Positions 63,884 to 64,000 of a stretch of DNA of 64,000 nt are shown one piece after another (the first letter of the stretch is position 1; every line of letters begins with the position of its first letter). Source of the DNA: Sabellastarte sp. h YS-2021 (taxonomy: Eukaryota; Annelida; Polychaeta; Sabellida; Sabellidae); contig OZ024928.1 in NCBI GenBank assembly GCA_964017235.1, forward strand, positions 155,706,881 to 155,770,880, given 5' to 3'. The translations under genes were made by a program, and so were the position numbers. A model generated the notes under the pieces. The model was given only the letters and a program-made list of their open reading frames with translations, made no database searches and was not told the DNA's origin.

Positions 63884-64000
63884 ACATTAATTTTCATTAG
63901 TCTTTGTTTCATGTACAATACCCATCATGTACCTTCATGTTGTGGCGAATATTCTTAACTATTTAAAAAAGCATCAGAGATGCCCATACCCCACAGCCTG

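Overview
This window is animal nuclear DNA: AT-rich, gene-poor and full of transposable elements. Several tRNA-derived SINEs have an A box, a B box and a tail ending in a GTAAAACCCCAAATAAATAAA-like motif. CR1/L2-like LINE fragments, a Penelope element, a tyrosine-recombinase (DIRS-order) element and a Ty3/gypsy element are also present. The combination suits a marine lophotrochozoan, most likely a mollusc, but that placement is an inference from repeat style rather than a diagnostic gene. There is no bacterial-style gene organisation, operon or CRISPR array.

Host genes are few. Exon 1 of a secreted cyclophilin lies on the minus strand at 2351-2569. A complete single-exon class A GPCR lies at 25433-26842. 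A second, related GPCR is cut into two pieces (49113-49307 and about 57748-58640) by an 8.4-kb insertion at the end of TM1. Just upstream of it, 48757-48927 looks like the last coding exon of an unrecognised gene, perhaps preceded by a 24-nt microexon. A decayed 5S rRNA-like sequence, a possible zinc-finger relic and a decayed Q-rich coding remnant complete the gene-like content.

The rest is layered mobile DNA. From 1 to 25 kb there are scattered SINEs, several small inverted-repeat elements (1501, 8291, 13298, 17063), hairpins and satellites. From 33.3 to 42.4 kb there is a 9-kb Ty3/gypsy element on the minus strand with two LTRs, an ATGC target duplication, gag with three CCHC knuckles, a TTTAAAA frameshift heptamer, protease, RT, RNase H and integrase. 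It is dead because the RT active-site segment is deleted. It sits in a LINE, and its 5' LTR holds a SINE. From 42.8 to 44.8 kb there is a foldback-type element whose inverted arms are arrays of a 21-bp repeat; it interrupts another LINE fragment, and a half copy lies at 20.7-21.5 kb. From 49.3 to 57.7 kb a lightly decayed DIRS-order element with inverted terminal repeats carries an uninterrupted Penelope reading frame; this composite is what splits the second GPCR. From 60 to 64 kb there is a LINE with a retroposed insert, a small inverted-repeat element and two SINEs.

The most unusual signal is a set of short hairpins along the gypsy element. They share a TTTTAC loop (GTAAAA in the transcript), while their stems differ in sequence and mostly remain self-complementary. 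They occur in the LTRs, the 5' leader and the coding region.
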